Below are positions 22,216-31,497 of a stretch of 38,724 nucleotides of DNA, piece after piece. Position 1 is the stretch's first letter, and the number at the start of each line of letters is the position of its first letter. The stretch is from an uncultured Tenacibaculum sp. GTDB lineage: Bacteria > Bacteroidota > Bacteroidia > Flavobacteriales > Flavobacteriaceae. The stretch covers positions 1 through 38,724 of the forward strand of contig CALISK010000047.1 of NCBI GenBank assembly GCA_938041625.1. The letters are read 5' to 3'. The position numbers were made by a program, and so were the translations under genes. The notes beneath the pieces were generated by a model, which was not told where the DNA came from, did not search any database, and saw only the letters and a list, made by a program, of their open reading frames with translations.

Positions 22216-23481
22216 ATGAATGATCAAAATACAAAAACGCCAACTAGTAAAGCATGGCTTCAAAAATTAAAAGAAGAAAGTTGGGAAGCTGAATTATTAG
22301 TTTCTGCAATTGCTATTTTTGGTACTTTTAAATTATTAGGATTAGTTGATTGGACTACCAATGTATTTATTAATCTTTTACCTCCAGCTCAATATCGTAT
22401 AGGTTATGCTATTGTCTTTTTTGGTCTTTTTGCGATTAGTATTTTAGCTTCCATGTTTGTAATACATTTCTTTTTAAGAGCGTATTGGATTGGCTTGGTT
22501 GGCTTAAATTCTGTTTTTCCAGATTATGGCATAGAAGACAGTATGTACTCAAAAATATATACTAAAAAGATAATTGAGTTTTTACCTAAATTAAAAAAAT
22601 CTATTGATGAAGTAGATGAGCTCTGTAGCGTTATTTTTTCTGCTGCATTTACTTTTTTACTCATGTACGCATACATGGCATTTTTTTCTAGCATATATAT
22701 TTTACTTTATAATTTTTTAGCCGAGTTTATTCCTTCTTATATTTTACTTATACCTCTAATCATTTTAATTTCTCTATTAATTTTCCAAATAGTATTCTCT
22801 ATATATGCTAATTTAAAATCTAATAAAGAAAAAAGTAATCTTCAACTCTTTTTATTCAAAATAATGAAATTTGTATCGAAGATAATGTATGGCCCTTTAT
22901 ATAAATCGATCTTACAAGTTAGTATGATATTTAGTTCTAACTTTAAAAAGAAAAAGAAATTATCTTATTTAATGATTGCATTTGTATTTAGTGGAACTTT
23001 TGTCGCTATTTATCAAATTGGTCAAACCAATATTCCTTATCTCATCTCTTATAAAAAACACTTTAGTGCTACTAAACTACAAGCTAATTTTTATGAAAAC
23101 AACAATACAAAAAACACCTATCTGTTAAATCCTGAAATTGAATCTGACATATTAAAAACTAGCATTATAAAAATATTTATCCCTTTGTATATGCATGAAA
23201 AAAAAATAAGAAAGGATATTTGCAACTATGAAAAAGATGGTTTAACAAAACTAGAAGAAGATGAACTTCTTTTAAAATGCTATAGTAAATACAATACTAT
23301 TTCTATCAATAACACAAAAATTAATACCGATTTTCTAAGATACATTCATCCAAGAACACATCAATTTGGTGTTATTACTTATATTAATACAAATAATTTA
23401 CCCTTCGGTAAAAATAGCATCACTGTAGAAAAAGGATCTGGTGTTAAGTGGAAGATTCCTTTTTATTATGCTTCTAATTAA
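22216..23481 (+). CDS. multi-spanning membrane protein of unknown function
   Basis: 421-aa ORF with several long hydrophobic segments; no motif recognised. Confidence 0.75.
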   Translation: MNDQNTKTPTSKAWLQKLKEESWEAELLVSAIAIFGTFKLLGLVDWTTNVFINLLPPAQYRIGYAIVFFGLFAISILASMFVIHFFLRAYWIGLVGLNSVFPDYGIEDSMYSKIYTKKIIEFLPKLKKSIDEVDELCSVIFSAAFTFLLMYAYMAFFSSIYILLYNFLAEFIPSYILLIPLIILISLLIFQIVFSIYANLKSNKEKSNLQLFLFKIMKFVSKIMYGPLYKSILQVSMIFSSNFKKKKKLSYLMIAFVFSGTFVAIYQIGQTNIPYLISYKKHFSATKLQANFYENNNTKNTYLLNPEIESDILKTSIIKIFIPLYMHEKKIRKDICNYEKDGLTKLEEDELLLKCYSKYNTISINNTKINTDFLRYIHPRTHQFGVITYINTNNLPFGKNSITVEKGSGVKWKIPFYYASN

Positions 23482-23568
23482 TGATCCATAAAACTACCAT
23501 ATTAAAGAAAAACCTGAACAATCAAAATAAAGAGACCTTAAACCTCTTGTTATTACTATAAAGTATTT

Positions 23569-24804
23569 ATGATAACAGTATTTAAAAATATAAAAGAGTT
23601 AATTCAAACACGAGAAGAAAACATTAATAAAGTTTCTGGGGAAGAAATGAATATTTTGCCTACGATTAAAAATGCTTTTTTAGTCATTGAAAATGATCGC
23701 ATTATTAATTTTGGATCTATGAAAAACATACCTACAATTACCAATGTTACTATTGTTGATTGTACTGGTAAAATGATTTTTCCTTCTTGGTGCGATAGCC
23801 ATACACATATTGTATATGCTGGTAATCGTGAACAAGAATTTGTTGATAGAATTAATGGATTAACTTATGAAGAAATTGCCAATCGTGGTGGTGGAATTTT
23901 AAATTCAGCAAAAAAATTACAAGACACTTCAGAAGAAGAACTGTACAGGCAATCAGCTAAACGCTTAGAAGAAATTATTTTATTAGGTACTGGTGCTGTA
24001 GAAATAAAATCTGGATATGGACTAACAGTAGCAGCTGAACTAAAAATGTTACGTGTTATTAAAAAACTAAAAGAGAATTTCGATATTCCTATAAAAGCAA
24101 CATTTTTAGGTGCGCATGCTTTTCCCGCAGCATATAAAACAAACGAAGAAGGATATATTGATGTAATTATAAACGAAATGTTACCAAAGGTAGCTTCAGA
24201 AAACTTAGCAGAGTTTATTGATGTATTTTGTGAATCTGGTTATTTTACTGTAAAACAAACAGAAAAAATAATACAAGCTGGTAAAAAACATGGTTTACAA
24301 CCTAAAATACATGTAAACCAATTTACTTCTATTGGTGGCTTAGAAGCTGGTGTAAGAAATAATGCTTTATCTGTAGATCATTTAGAGGTAATGACATTAA
24401 ATGATATTGCTGTTTTAAAAGGTAGTAATACAATGCCTGTTGCACTTCCCTCTTGTTCTTATTTTTTAAGTATTCCATATACTCCTGCTAGAAAAATAAT
24501 AGACACAGGTCTTCCTTTAGCATTGGCTACTGATTACAACCCTGGCTCTACCCCTTCTGGAAATATGAATTTTGTGGTTGCTACTGCTTGTGTAAAAATG
24601 AAAATGACACCTGAAGAAGCTATTAATGCTGCAACTATTAATGGCGCTTATGCAATGAATCTTTCTAATGAAGTTGGATCTATTACAAAAGGTAAAAAAG
24701 CAAACTTTTTTATTACTAAAGAAATTCCTTCTTATGGATTTTTACCTTATAGTTTTGGTACCAATGTTATAGAAACAGTATATGTTAACGGAAAAAATAG
24801 TTAG
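23569..24804 (+). CDS. hutI: imidazolonepropionase
   Basis: FPSWCDSHTHIVYAGNREQEFVDRINGLTYEEIANRGGGILNSAKKL, EIKSGYGLT, DYNPGSTPSGN. Confidence 0.97.
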   Translation: MITVFKNIKELIQTREENINKVSGEEMNILPTIKNAFLVIENDRIINFGSMKNIPTITNVTIVDCTGKMIFPSWCDSHTHIVYAGNREQEFVDRINGLTYEEIANRGGGILNSAKKLQDTSEEELYRQSAKRLEEIILLGTGAVEIKSGYGLTVAAELKMLRVIKKLKENFDIPIKATFLGAHAFPAAYKTNEEGYIDVIINEMLPKVASENLAEFIDVFCESGYFTVKQTEKIIQAGKKHGLQPKIHVNQFTSIGGLEAGVRNNALSVDHLEVMTLNDIAVLKGSNTMPVALPSCSYFLSIPYTPARKIIDTGLPLALATDYNPGSTPSGNMNFVVATACVKMKMTPEEAINAATINGAYAMNLSNEVGSITKGKKANFFITKEIPSYGFLPYSFGTNVIETVYVNGKNS

Positions 24805-24805
24805 T

Positions 24806-25822
24806 ATGTTACAGATTTTCTCTCAACAAAATATTTCTGATTTTATTACTACACGCGTAGGCGAAACAAAATTAGGAGAATGTATTCAAACAATTTCAAA
24901 TCAAAAAAAAGTTATTGAAGAACTTGAAAGTTCTTCTGCTAAATATGTTATTCTTGGAGTTCCTGAAGATATTGGTGTTCAAATGAATTATGGTAATTCA
25001 GGTGCGCACACTGCTTTCATTCCTGCTTTAAAAGCCTTATTAAATACACAACAAAACCAGTTTATTAACGGAGATGAAATTTTAATTCTTGGATATTTAG
25101 ATCTTTTAGATCTTTTAGATGAAGTAATCAATTTTGATAACTCTCAAAGAAAAGAAGGGGATCTTTTAGTCAAAAAAATTGATGAAGCTCTTTCTAAATG
25201 GATTAAAAAAATTATTTCTTCTAATAAAACACCTATCATTATAGGTGGCGGTCATAATAACTCTTATGGTAATATTAAAGGATTGTCTGAAGCAAAAAAT
25301 AAAAAAATTAATGTCATAAATTTAGATGCTCATACCGACTTAAGAAACTTAGAAGAACGTCATAGTGGTAATGGTTTTTCTTATGCTTTACATCATGGTT
25401 TTTTAGATCGTTATTTTATGTTTGGTTTGCATGAGAACTATACTCCTCAATATATTTTTGAATTCATTCATGATCGTATCAACTTAGAATACACGATGTA
25501 TGAAGAAATAGAAATAACTAAAACAGCTTCTTTTGAAAGTGAATTACTAAGAGCTTCTAATTTTGTAAATGAAGAGTTTTATGGTATTGAAATTGATTTA
25601 GATGCTATTCAATATTTTCCAAGTAGTGCCATGTCTCCTACTGGTTTTTCTCCAAAACAAGCTAGGCGTTTTGTACATGTTTTAAGTAATAATAATAATG
25701 CTTGTTATTTACATATTTGTGAAGGTGCACCTGCTATAACAGACGATAAAAATGCAACTGCACAGGTAGGTAAATTTATTAGTTATTTAATTACCGATTT
25801 TATAAAAGGTAGAGATTTATAA
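24806..25822 (+). CDS. hutG: formimidoylglutamase (arginase/ureohydrolase superfamily)
   Basis: IGGGHNNSYGN, INLDAHTDLR, FYGIEIDLDAI metal-binding motifs; adjacent to hutI. Track start 24782 overlaps hutI; in-frame ATG at 24806 seems likelier. Confidence 0.85.
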   Translation: MLQIFSQQNISDFITTRVGETKLGECIQTISNQKKVIEELESSSAKYVILGVPEDIGVQMNYGNSGAHTAFIPALKALLNTQQNQFINGDEILILGYLDLLDLLDEVINFDNSQRKEGDLLVKKIDEALSKWIKKIISSNKTPIIIGGGHNNSYGNIKGLSEAKNKKINVINLDAHTDLRNLEERHSGNGFSYALHHGFLDRYFMFGLHENYTPQYIFEFIHDRINLEYTMYEEIEITKTASFESELLRASNFVNEEFYGIEIDLDAIQYFPSSAMSPTGFSPKQARRFVHVLSNNNNACYLHICEGAPAITDDKNATAQVGKFISYLITDFIKGRDL

Positions 25823-25960
25823 TACATAGTTATGTAATTTTTTTAAATAAACATATTCTTATTGAAACTAACAGCGAATTAAAACTCTTTTCCTTCGAAT
25901 TTAACTTCTATGCTAACAAATTAAAACAAAAAGAATACATTCGTTTTCAATTAAATAAAA

Positions 25961-27508
25961 TTGATTTTGAATAACCTTAGAACAAAGCTTCAAGAAGTAT
26001 ATTTTCCTTTTTTAATTATCTCTATAATTACTGTTTTTTCTTACAACCTTTTTCGTTGGTTTTTCGATATTAGACTAAGTATTATTCCTTTAAAAGAAAA
26101 CTTACTTAATTTTTGGATTCCTTTTGCTATTCCTTGGATTCCAGTGCTTATTTGGTTATGTAAAAGAATCAGAATATTAAACATTAGAGGTAAAAATGAT
26201 AATGGTTATTTCTTATATCAGTTTGCAATGGTAGCTGCAATAGCTGCTCCTATTATAATAAGTCAAAATTATATTGAAAAAAGTTCTTTCGAGTTAAATA
26301 AAGTTTCATCTGTTACAGAAATAAAGGAATTGAAAAATGAAAAATATTTTAAAATAGGTTCTTTTGAAATTAATCAAAAACAAAGTCTTCCTTATGTTAC
26401 TGCTAGAACTTCTGGTAAGAATAATCAAAGTTTAACTTACTACTTATACCTTACCTGTCCTTTTCAAAACACAAGCTCTGTTTGGTATGGAGTTAAATAT
26501 CAAAAAAAATTAAGTAATCGACTTAGTGAAGAGCAAAAAGAATCGGAATACAAAAAATTTCTAGATCAATCGGAAAAAGATTTTGCTAATTATAATTTTT
26601 ATGAGGATAGTTATTTTGAAAAATTAAGATACTCAGATGATCATGATGGTTTTTTAGAAGCTCTTAAAAATAGTGCTCCAAATTTTAAAGGAAAAGACCA
26701 AATTATTCTTATTCCTAAAAAAGACGTTTTTAAAAATAGATTAGGAAATTCATTCTCATGGATTTTCAAATCTTTTAGTATTGGTGCTTTCATCCTTTTA
26801 ATTATGATATTAATTCCTAAAATTAATATGGAAGAATACAACCATTTCAAAGAAAACAAACCCTTAAAAGAAGATGATCTAAAAGATTTTATTCAATTTT
26901 TAAATCCTATAGGTCAGCATAAAGCCACAGCCATACTTTTACTTCTAAATATCACTGTATTCCTTATAATGATTTTTTCTGGTATTAATATAATAGCTCC
27001 TACTTCAAAAGAATTATTAGATATTGGAGGAAATAGAAGATTTGAAGTATTAAATGGAGCATATTGGAGATTATTTACTTCCATTTTTATTCATGGTGGA
27101 ATTATGCATATAGTTATGAACTTGTTTGGTCTTTGGTTTGGAACTATTTTTTTAGAAAATGTATTAAAACCAATTAAATTAATTCTAATATATATTATTT
27201 GTGGTTTAATAGCCAGTTTAGCAAGTGTTTTTTGGCATGAAAACATTGTTAGTGTGGGTGCTTCTGGGGCAATTTTTGGATTGTATGGTCTTGTTTTAGC
27301 TTTTACAGTATTTAATATTTATTCAAAGAATACAAGAGGAATTACTTGGATATTATTAGTCCTTTACGCAGGTGTAAGTTTAGTCCTTGGCTTTTTTGGA
27401 GGAATAGATAACGCTGCTCATATTGGTGGTCTTATAGCAGGTTTTATTATTGGAATACTTCTTATAGTAATAAATAAAGAAAAACTTAAGAAAAACGCTT
27501 TGCAATAA
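25961..27508 (+). CDS. rhomboid family intramembrane serine protease with long N-terminal extension
   Basis: HGGIMHIVMNLFGLWFGTIFLE, SVGASGAIFGLYGL (catalytic Ser), NAAHIGGLIAGFIIG (catalytic His); TTG start. Confidence 0.93.
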   Translation: MILNNLRTKLQEVYFPFLIISIITVFSYNLFRWFFDIRLSIIPLKENLLNFWIPFAIPWIPVLIWLCKRIRILNIRGKNDNGYFLYQFAMVAAIAAPIIISQNYIEKSSFELNKVSSVTEIKELKNEKYFKIGSFEINQKQSLPYVTARTSGKNNQSLTYYLYLTCPFQNTSSVWYGVKYQKKLSNRLSEEQKESEYKKFLDQSEKDFANYNFYEDSYFEKLRYSDDHDGFLEALKNSAPNFKGKDQIILIPKKDVFKNRLGNSFSWIFKSFSIGAFILLIMILIPKINMEEYNHFKENKPLKEDDLKDFIQFLNPIGQHKATAILLLLNITVFLIMIFSGINIIAPTSKELLDIGGNRRFEVLNGAYWRLFTSIFIHGGIMHIVMNLFGLWFGTIFLENVLKPIKLILIYIICGLIASLASVFWHENIVSVGASGAIFGLYGLVLAFTVFNIYSKNTRGITWILLVLYAGVSLVLGFFGGIDNAAHIGGLIAGFIIGILLIVINKEKLKKNALQ

Positions 27509-27510
27509 AT

Positions 27511-27963
27511 ATGTATATTATGAAACTCTATTTTTTATTTCTTTTTTCTTCTCTTTTTTTAATTAATTGTAGTAGTAATAAAAAAACTGATCATAGAATT
27601 ATTTATGAAATAAGTGAAACTGCATCAAATAAAATTACAGAAGTATATTTAAAAGAAAAAAATAAAAATGAAAGCAATTCTTTCTATATTACAATATATC
27701 CTTTAGAAAATGGTTCTGAAGAAACTTATTTTGGATTGAATAGTTGTGAAAAAAATCTTACTTGTATCTATTCAAATGAATTATATAAAAAAACCAATCG
27801 ATTTTTAAAACTAAACAACAATTTATATATCCCTATATTTTTCTTTTCCGATGTATTATTCGTGAAGAAAGAAACATTAGAACTCTCTCAAAAAATTGGA
27901 GGAGGTAAATTTTTCATCCTTGATATTAATGGAAATATAACCAAACAAGGTGTAAGCATGTGA
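27511..27963 (+). CDS. putative small lipoprotein
   Basis: MYIMKLYFLFLFSSLFLINCSSNKK lipobox; 2 nt after the rhomboid stop. Confidence 0.7.
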   Translation: MYIMKLYFLFLFSSLFLINCSSNKKTDHRIIYEISETASNKITEVYLKEKNKNESNSFYITIYPLENGSEETYFGLNSCEKNLTCIYSNELYKKTNRFLKLNNNLYIPIFFFSDVLFVKKETLELSQKIGGGKFFILDINGNITKQGVSM

Positions 27964-28031
27964 AAATTATGAATTCAATTAAACATACCTTTATCTAACT
28001 TTTTTTAATTTACAAACCTATTATACCAACT

Positions 28032-28571
28032 TTGAACGAAATTGAAAAAATAGTATTAATTCTTGATTTAGATGAAACTCTAATTCACGCTACAGAAACG
28101 AAACTTCATATTCAACATGATTATAAATACACTGATTATTATATATATAAACGCCCTAATGTAATTGAGTTTCTAATTGAAATGAACCAATATTTTAAAC
28201 TTGCTATTTGGTCTTCCGCAGATGATATATATGTAAATGATATAGTTCAATTAATTAAACCTAAAGAAATAAATTTCGAATTTATTTGGGGTCGGAGTCG
28301 TTGCACAACAAAACGTGACTATCAATTAGATAGATATATTCAAGAAAAAAGGTTGAAAAAAATTAAAAAGCAAGGTTTTCGATTAGAAAAATCTCTTATA
28401 GTAGATGATTCTCCTGAAAAAACAAGAGATAACTTTGGAAACGCTATTTATATATTGCCCTATGAAGGAAACATTGAAGATAATGAATTAATTATTTTAT
28501 CTAGTTTTCTTAAATCAATTAAAGATTCTGAAAATGTTAGAAGAATTGAAAAAAGAGGTTGGAGAAATTAA
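28032..28571 (+). CDS. HAD family hydrolase, NIF/FCP1-like (CTD-phosphatase-like) fold
   Basis: VLILDLDETLIHATE, YIYKRPNVIEFLIEMNQYFKLAIWSSA, KSLIVDDSPEKTRDNFGNAIYI; TTG start. Confidence 0.88.
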   Translation: MNEIEKIVLILDLDETLIHATETKLHIQHDYKYTDYYIYKRPNVIEFLIEMNQYFKLAIWSSADDIYVNDIVQLIKPKEINFEFIWGRSRCTTKRDYQLDRYIQEKRLKKIKKQGFRLEKSLIVDDSPEKTRDNFGNAIYILPYEGNIEDNELIILSSFLKSIKDSENVRRIEKRGWRN

Positions 28572-28784
28572 TATATAATGAAAAATATTTTGATGTAGCT
28601 ACTTTAGATACAATTGTTGTATTAGACAACAATATAAAGTTAAAGTTGGATACATTGTATAGAAAAAACCATGAATATTTCTAGGAGCAAACTAAAAGTT
28701 AACTTATAGTATTTTTGAGTCTATCTATTTATGATGTAATAGTTCAATATTATTCAGATTCATCGGTCAATAGTAATTTTTAAC

Positions 28785-28833
28785 TTAAAAAATTGTACGA
28801 GTATAATTAGTATTTCAATTAGCCTCGTACAAT
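28785..28833 (-). terminator. intrinsic terminator for the leucine-rich repeat lipoprotein gene
   Basis: On the minus strand ATTGTACGAG-N22-CTCGTACAAT followed by TTTTT; 10-bp perfect stem just 3' of the CDS stop. Confidence 0.7.
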
Positions 28834-28847
28834 ATATAGACAGTTTT

Positions 28848-29726
28848 TTATGGTAAGATATTAGCTTGTGGTAAACAGCTTTTTAAATCATCAATATCAG
28901 CTTTTTTTAACATTTGATTTCCTTGAATATTAATTGATCCATTAAAAGAAGAACCAAGGTTACATAAAGACTTTAAATCACTTAAATCATTTAAAGCTAC
29001 ATTAACTTCTTCTAATTTTTTTAAGTTCGAAATGGTATCTATAGAACTTAGTTCACAGTTTATTAATTCTAGTTTTTTAAGGTTACTAAGTCCGTTTAAA
29101 AAATCAAGATCATTTTTTAAATCGTTTGAAGTTAAGCTTAATGAAATTAAATTACTTAAATCTTTAATGTATGAGAAATTATCGATTAAACTTTCTTCTA
29201 AATTTAAATATGTAAGTTTGTTTAGTTCTTTAATCGTAGAAATTTCAGTTATTTGAGAACGTTGCAATTTTAATATTTTTAAATTAGGTAATCCAGTTAA
29301 CGGAGTTAAATCATCAATACTAGAATAGTTTAACTCAAGATGTTCTAACTTAGAAAGTTTAGACAATGGCGTTAAATCGGTATAACTAAGTTTAACGTCA
29401 CAAGGATTTGTGATTTTTAAATATGTAAGATTTGTGAAGTTTTCTAAACCGGATAAGGATGTTAAGTCTTCTTTTCCTCCAAAATCATTACACATTTCTA
29501 AACTTAAAGAGCTAATATTCTTTATGTCACCATAAGATATATCTTTACTAGTTATTTGTTGAGACTCTTTTATACGTTCTTTAAGGTTATTGTCTTTAAA
29601 TTCTATGATTAAATTATCATCAGGAACATCAGGTGTATCTGCAATATTCTCATTTTCAGTACATGAAATAAACGCCATTAAAATTGCTAGAGATAAAAAA
29701 GTTATTGTTTTTTTTAATTGAATCAT
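28848..29726 (-). CDS. leucine-rich repeat lipoprotein (internalin-like LRRs)
   Basis: MIQLKKTITFLSLAILMAFISC lipoprotein signal; repeated LTxLSGLxNLTxLxIxN / LKxLxKLExLELNYSSIDDLTPLTGLPNLKILKLQ units. Confidence 0.9.
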   Translation of the reverse strand: MIQLKKTITFLSLAILMAFISCTENENIADTPDVPDDNLIIEFKDNNLKERIKESQQITSKDISYGDIKNISSLSLEMCNDFGGKEDLTSLSGLENFTNLTYLKITNPCDVKLSYTDLTPLSKLSKLEHLELNYSSIDDLTPLTGLPNLKILKLQRSQITEISTIKELNKLTYLNLEESLIDNFSYIKDLSNLISLSLTSNDLKNDLDFLNGLSNLKKLELINCELSSIDTISNLKKLEEVNVALNDLSDLKSLCNLGSSFNGSINIQGNQMLKKADIDDLKSCLPQANILP

Positions 29727-29999
29727 AAATTTAGTTTTTATACATCTAGTACATTCTAATTTATAATTACCCTACCTTATTTTTAATAACTTTTATTTTA
29801 ATCATTTATAATATCTTGATTTAAAAGCTTTTTATTAATTAACAATTTCGATAAAAAATAATTCTATACATTCTAAAAACAATCATAATAGATTGTTTTA
29901 TAATCTAACTGTATTTTAATACTTTTAATAGAATCATTAATATAAGATGAGTTAATATTAAAAGTTTAATTTGAAACTGAATAGAGAAACTTTAAACGA

Positions 30000-30451
30000 A
30001 TGTTTTTTAGACTTATAATCATTAGTCAGCTACAAAATTTCATAGGTAAAAGTACAGTTGAAAACAATTATCAAATCATAAATCTAATAAATATTGTTAA
30101 CATTTCAACACCTAACAACATTACTTTACTGCATTACTTACAGTTACACCCAATAAAACAAAAAAACTAAATTACACAATTAGTTACATTAAAAATAATT
30201 ATGAATTTGACTACACTCCTAATGAATATTTCTATTTATTTAAAAACAAAAAACCTATTGACTCTATTATAAATGAATCCTCAATTTCTAAAATGATTGC
30301 TGTTCCAATATTTAGAGAATTTGAAGATTTATACATTGCTTATGAATTCATTCCTGATTCTGATATTTTTTGGACATCCCTTATTGGAATAGACTTCAAA
30401 AACAATAAACTAAAGAGATATAAAGGGAATAGATTAAATTTAAAAAATTAA
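30000..30451 (+). pseudogene. candidate frameshifted/decayed gene: two short ORFs in -1 relationship
   Basis: ORF A 30000-30170 (MFFRLIIISQLQNFIGKSTVENNYQIINLINIVNISTPNNITLLHYLQLHPIKQKN*); ORF B open 30116-30451 without ATG (QHYFTALLTVTPNKTKKLNYTISYIKNNYEFDYTPNEYFYLFKNKKPIDSIINESSISKMIAVPIFREFEDLYIAYEFIPDSDIFWTSLIGIDFKNNKLKRYKGNRLNLKN*). Confidence 0.45.
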
Positions 30452-30528
30452 ATAACTTACTCAATCTAAAAGATATTGATGTAACAAAATTCTCTGTTTT
30501 AAGTCTTCTTTAAAATCATCTAGAACAA

Positions 30529-31380
30529 ATGAAAACAACTTCAGAACATAAAGAAACTTGGAAAACGATCATTTTATTTTTATCAATACTATCTGTTCTG
30601 AGTTCAATATGTTACTATACTATTTTAAAACTAAATCCGACTAGTATATATATTAGTGCTTTAATGATGTCTCCTGCTTTAGCTTCATTTATTACCTTAA
30701 AAATTAGAAAAAGAACAATCTCTAGCTTGCCTTGGGGTTTAAAAGGTTATAAGTACTTAAAATTATCATATACAACGCCTCTTTTTTATATTTCTATTGC
30801 TTATACTTTAATTTGGTTATTTGGTTTTGGTAATTTTTTAAATAAAGAAAGAGTTTTCAAATGGAGTACTGAATTAGGTATAGACACTCCTCATCAAACT
30901 TTAGTCATAATTGTAATGATCTTTTTGTTACTAACCGTTGGTGTAATAAAAAACCTTGGTTCTACATTAGGGGAAGAAATTGGTTGGCGTGGTTTTTTTA
31001 TTTTTGAATTAAGAAAAGTAATGTCTTTTAAAGCTTTAACTATTGTTAGTGGAATTATTTGGGCCATTTGGCATTTTCCTATAATTAATTTAATGTATGG
31101 GAGAGGTGAAAACCTTTTATTTCACATGGGAACTTTTACCATTATGATAATAGGAATTTCAATAATTTTAGCTTACTTCACTTTTAAATCAAATAGTTTA
31201 TGGCCAGCAGCAATATTTCATTCTATTCATAATATTTATATTCAAAAGATATGTACTCCTTTAACTGTTTCTAATGATCATTCAACTTTTTGGATTGATG
31301 AATACGGATTAATGATTCCTATCATTACTTCTATTTTTGCTATTCATTATTGGAGGAAAGCTAGTATTGAAAACTTGTAA
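30529..31380 (+). CDS. CPBP family intramembrane glutamic endopeptidase (Abi/CAAX-like)
   Basis: LGEEIGWRGFFIFEL (motif 1 EExxWR-like), IWAIWHFPI (motif 2), LWPAAIFHSIHN (motif 3). Confidence 0.93.
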   Translation: MKTTSEHKETWKTIILFLSILSVLSSICYYTILKLNPTSIYISALMMSPALASFITLKIRKRTISSLPWGLKGYKYLKLSYTTPLFYISIAYTLIWLFGFGNFLNKERVFKWSTELGIDTPHQTLVIIVMIFLLLTVGVIKNLGSTLGEEIGWRGFFIFELRKVMSFKALTIVSGIIWAIWHFPIINLMYGRGENLLFHMGTFTIMIIGISIILAYFTFKSNSLWPAAIFHSIHNIYIQKICTPLTVSNDHSTFWIDEYGLMIPIITSIFAIHYWRKASIENL

Positions 31381-31497
31381 AATAGGTTACTTTACTTCTA
31401 TTTTTAAATTACTTTATTAATTTTTTAAGAAAAAAACTCTTATTCTAAAAAATGTAACCTAATTAGAATATATAACGTCATACAAGAAATTTAAATT

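Noticed and set aside
30529-31380. CPBP protease as bacteriocin immunity/maturation partner of the GG-leader peptide
   Set aside because: It lies ~6.5 kb away with unrelated genes between; no evidence of linkage
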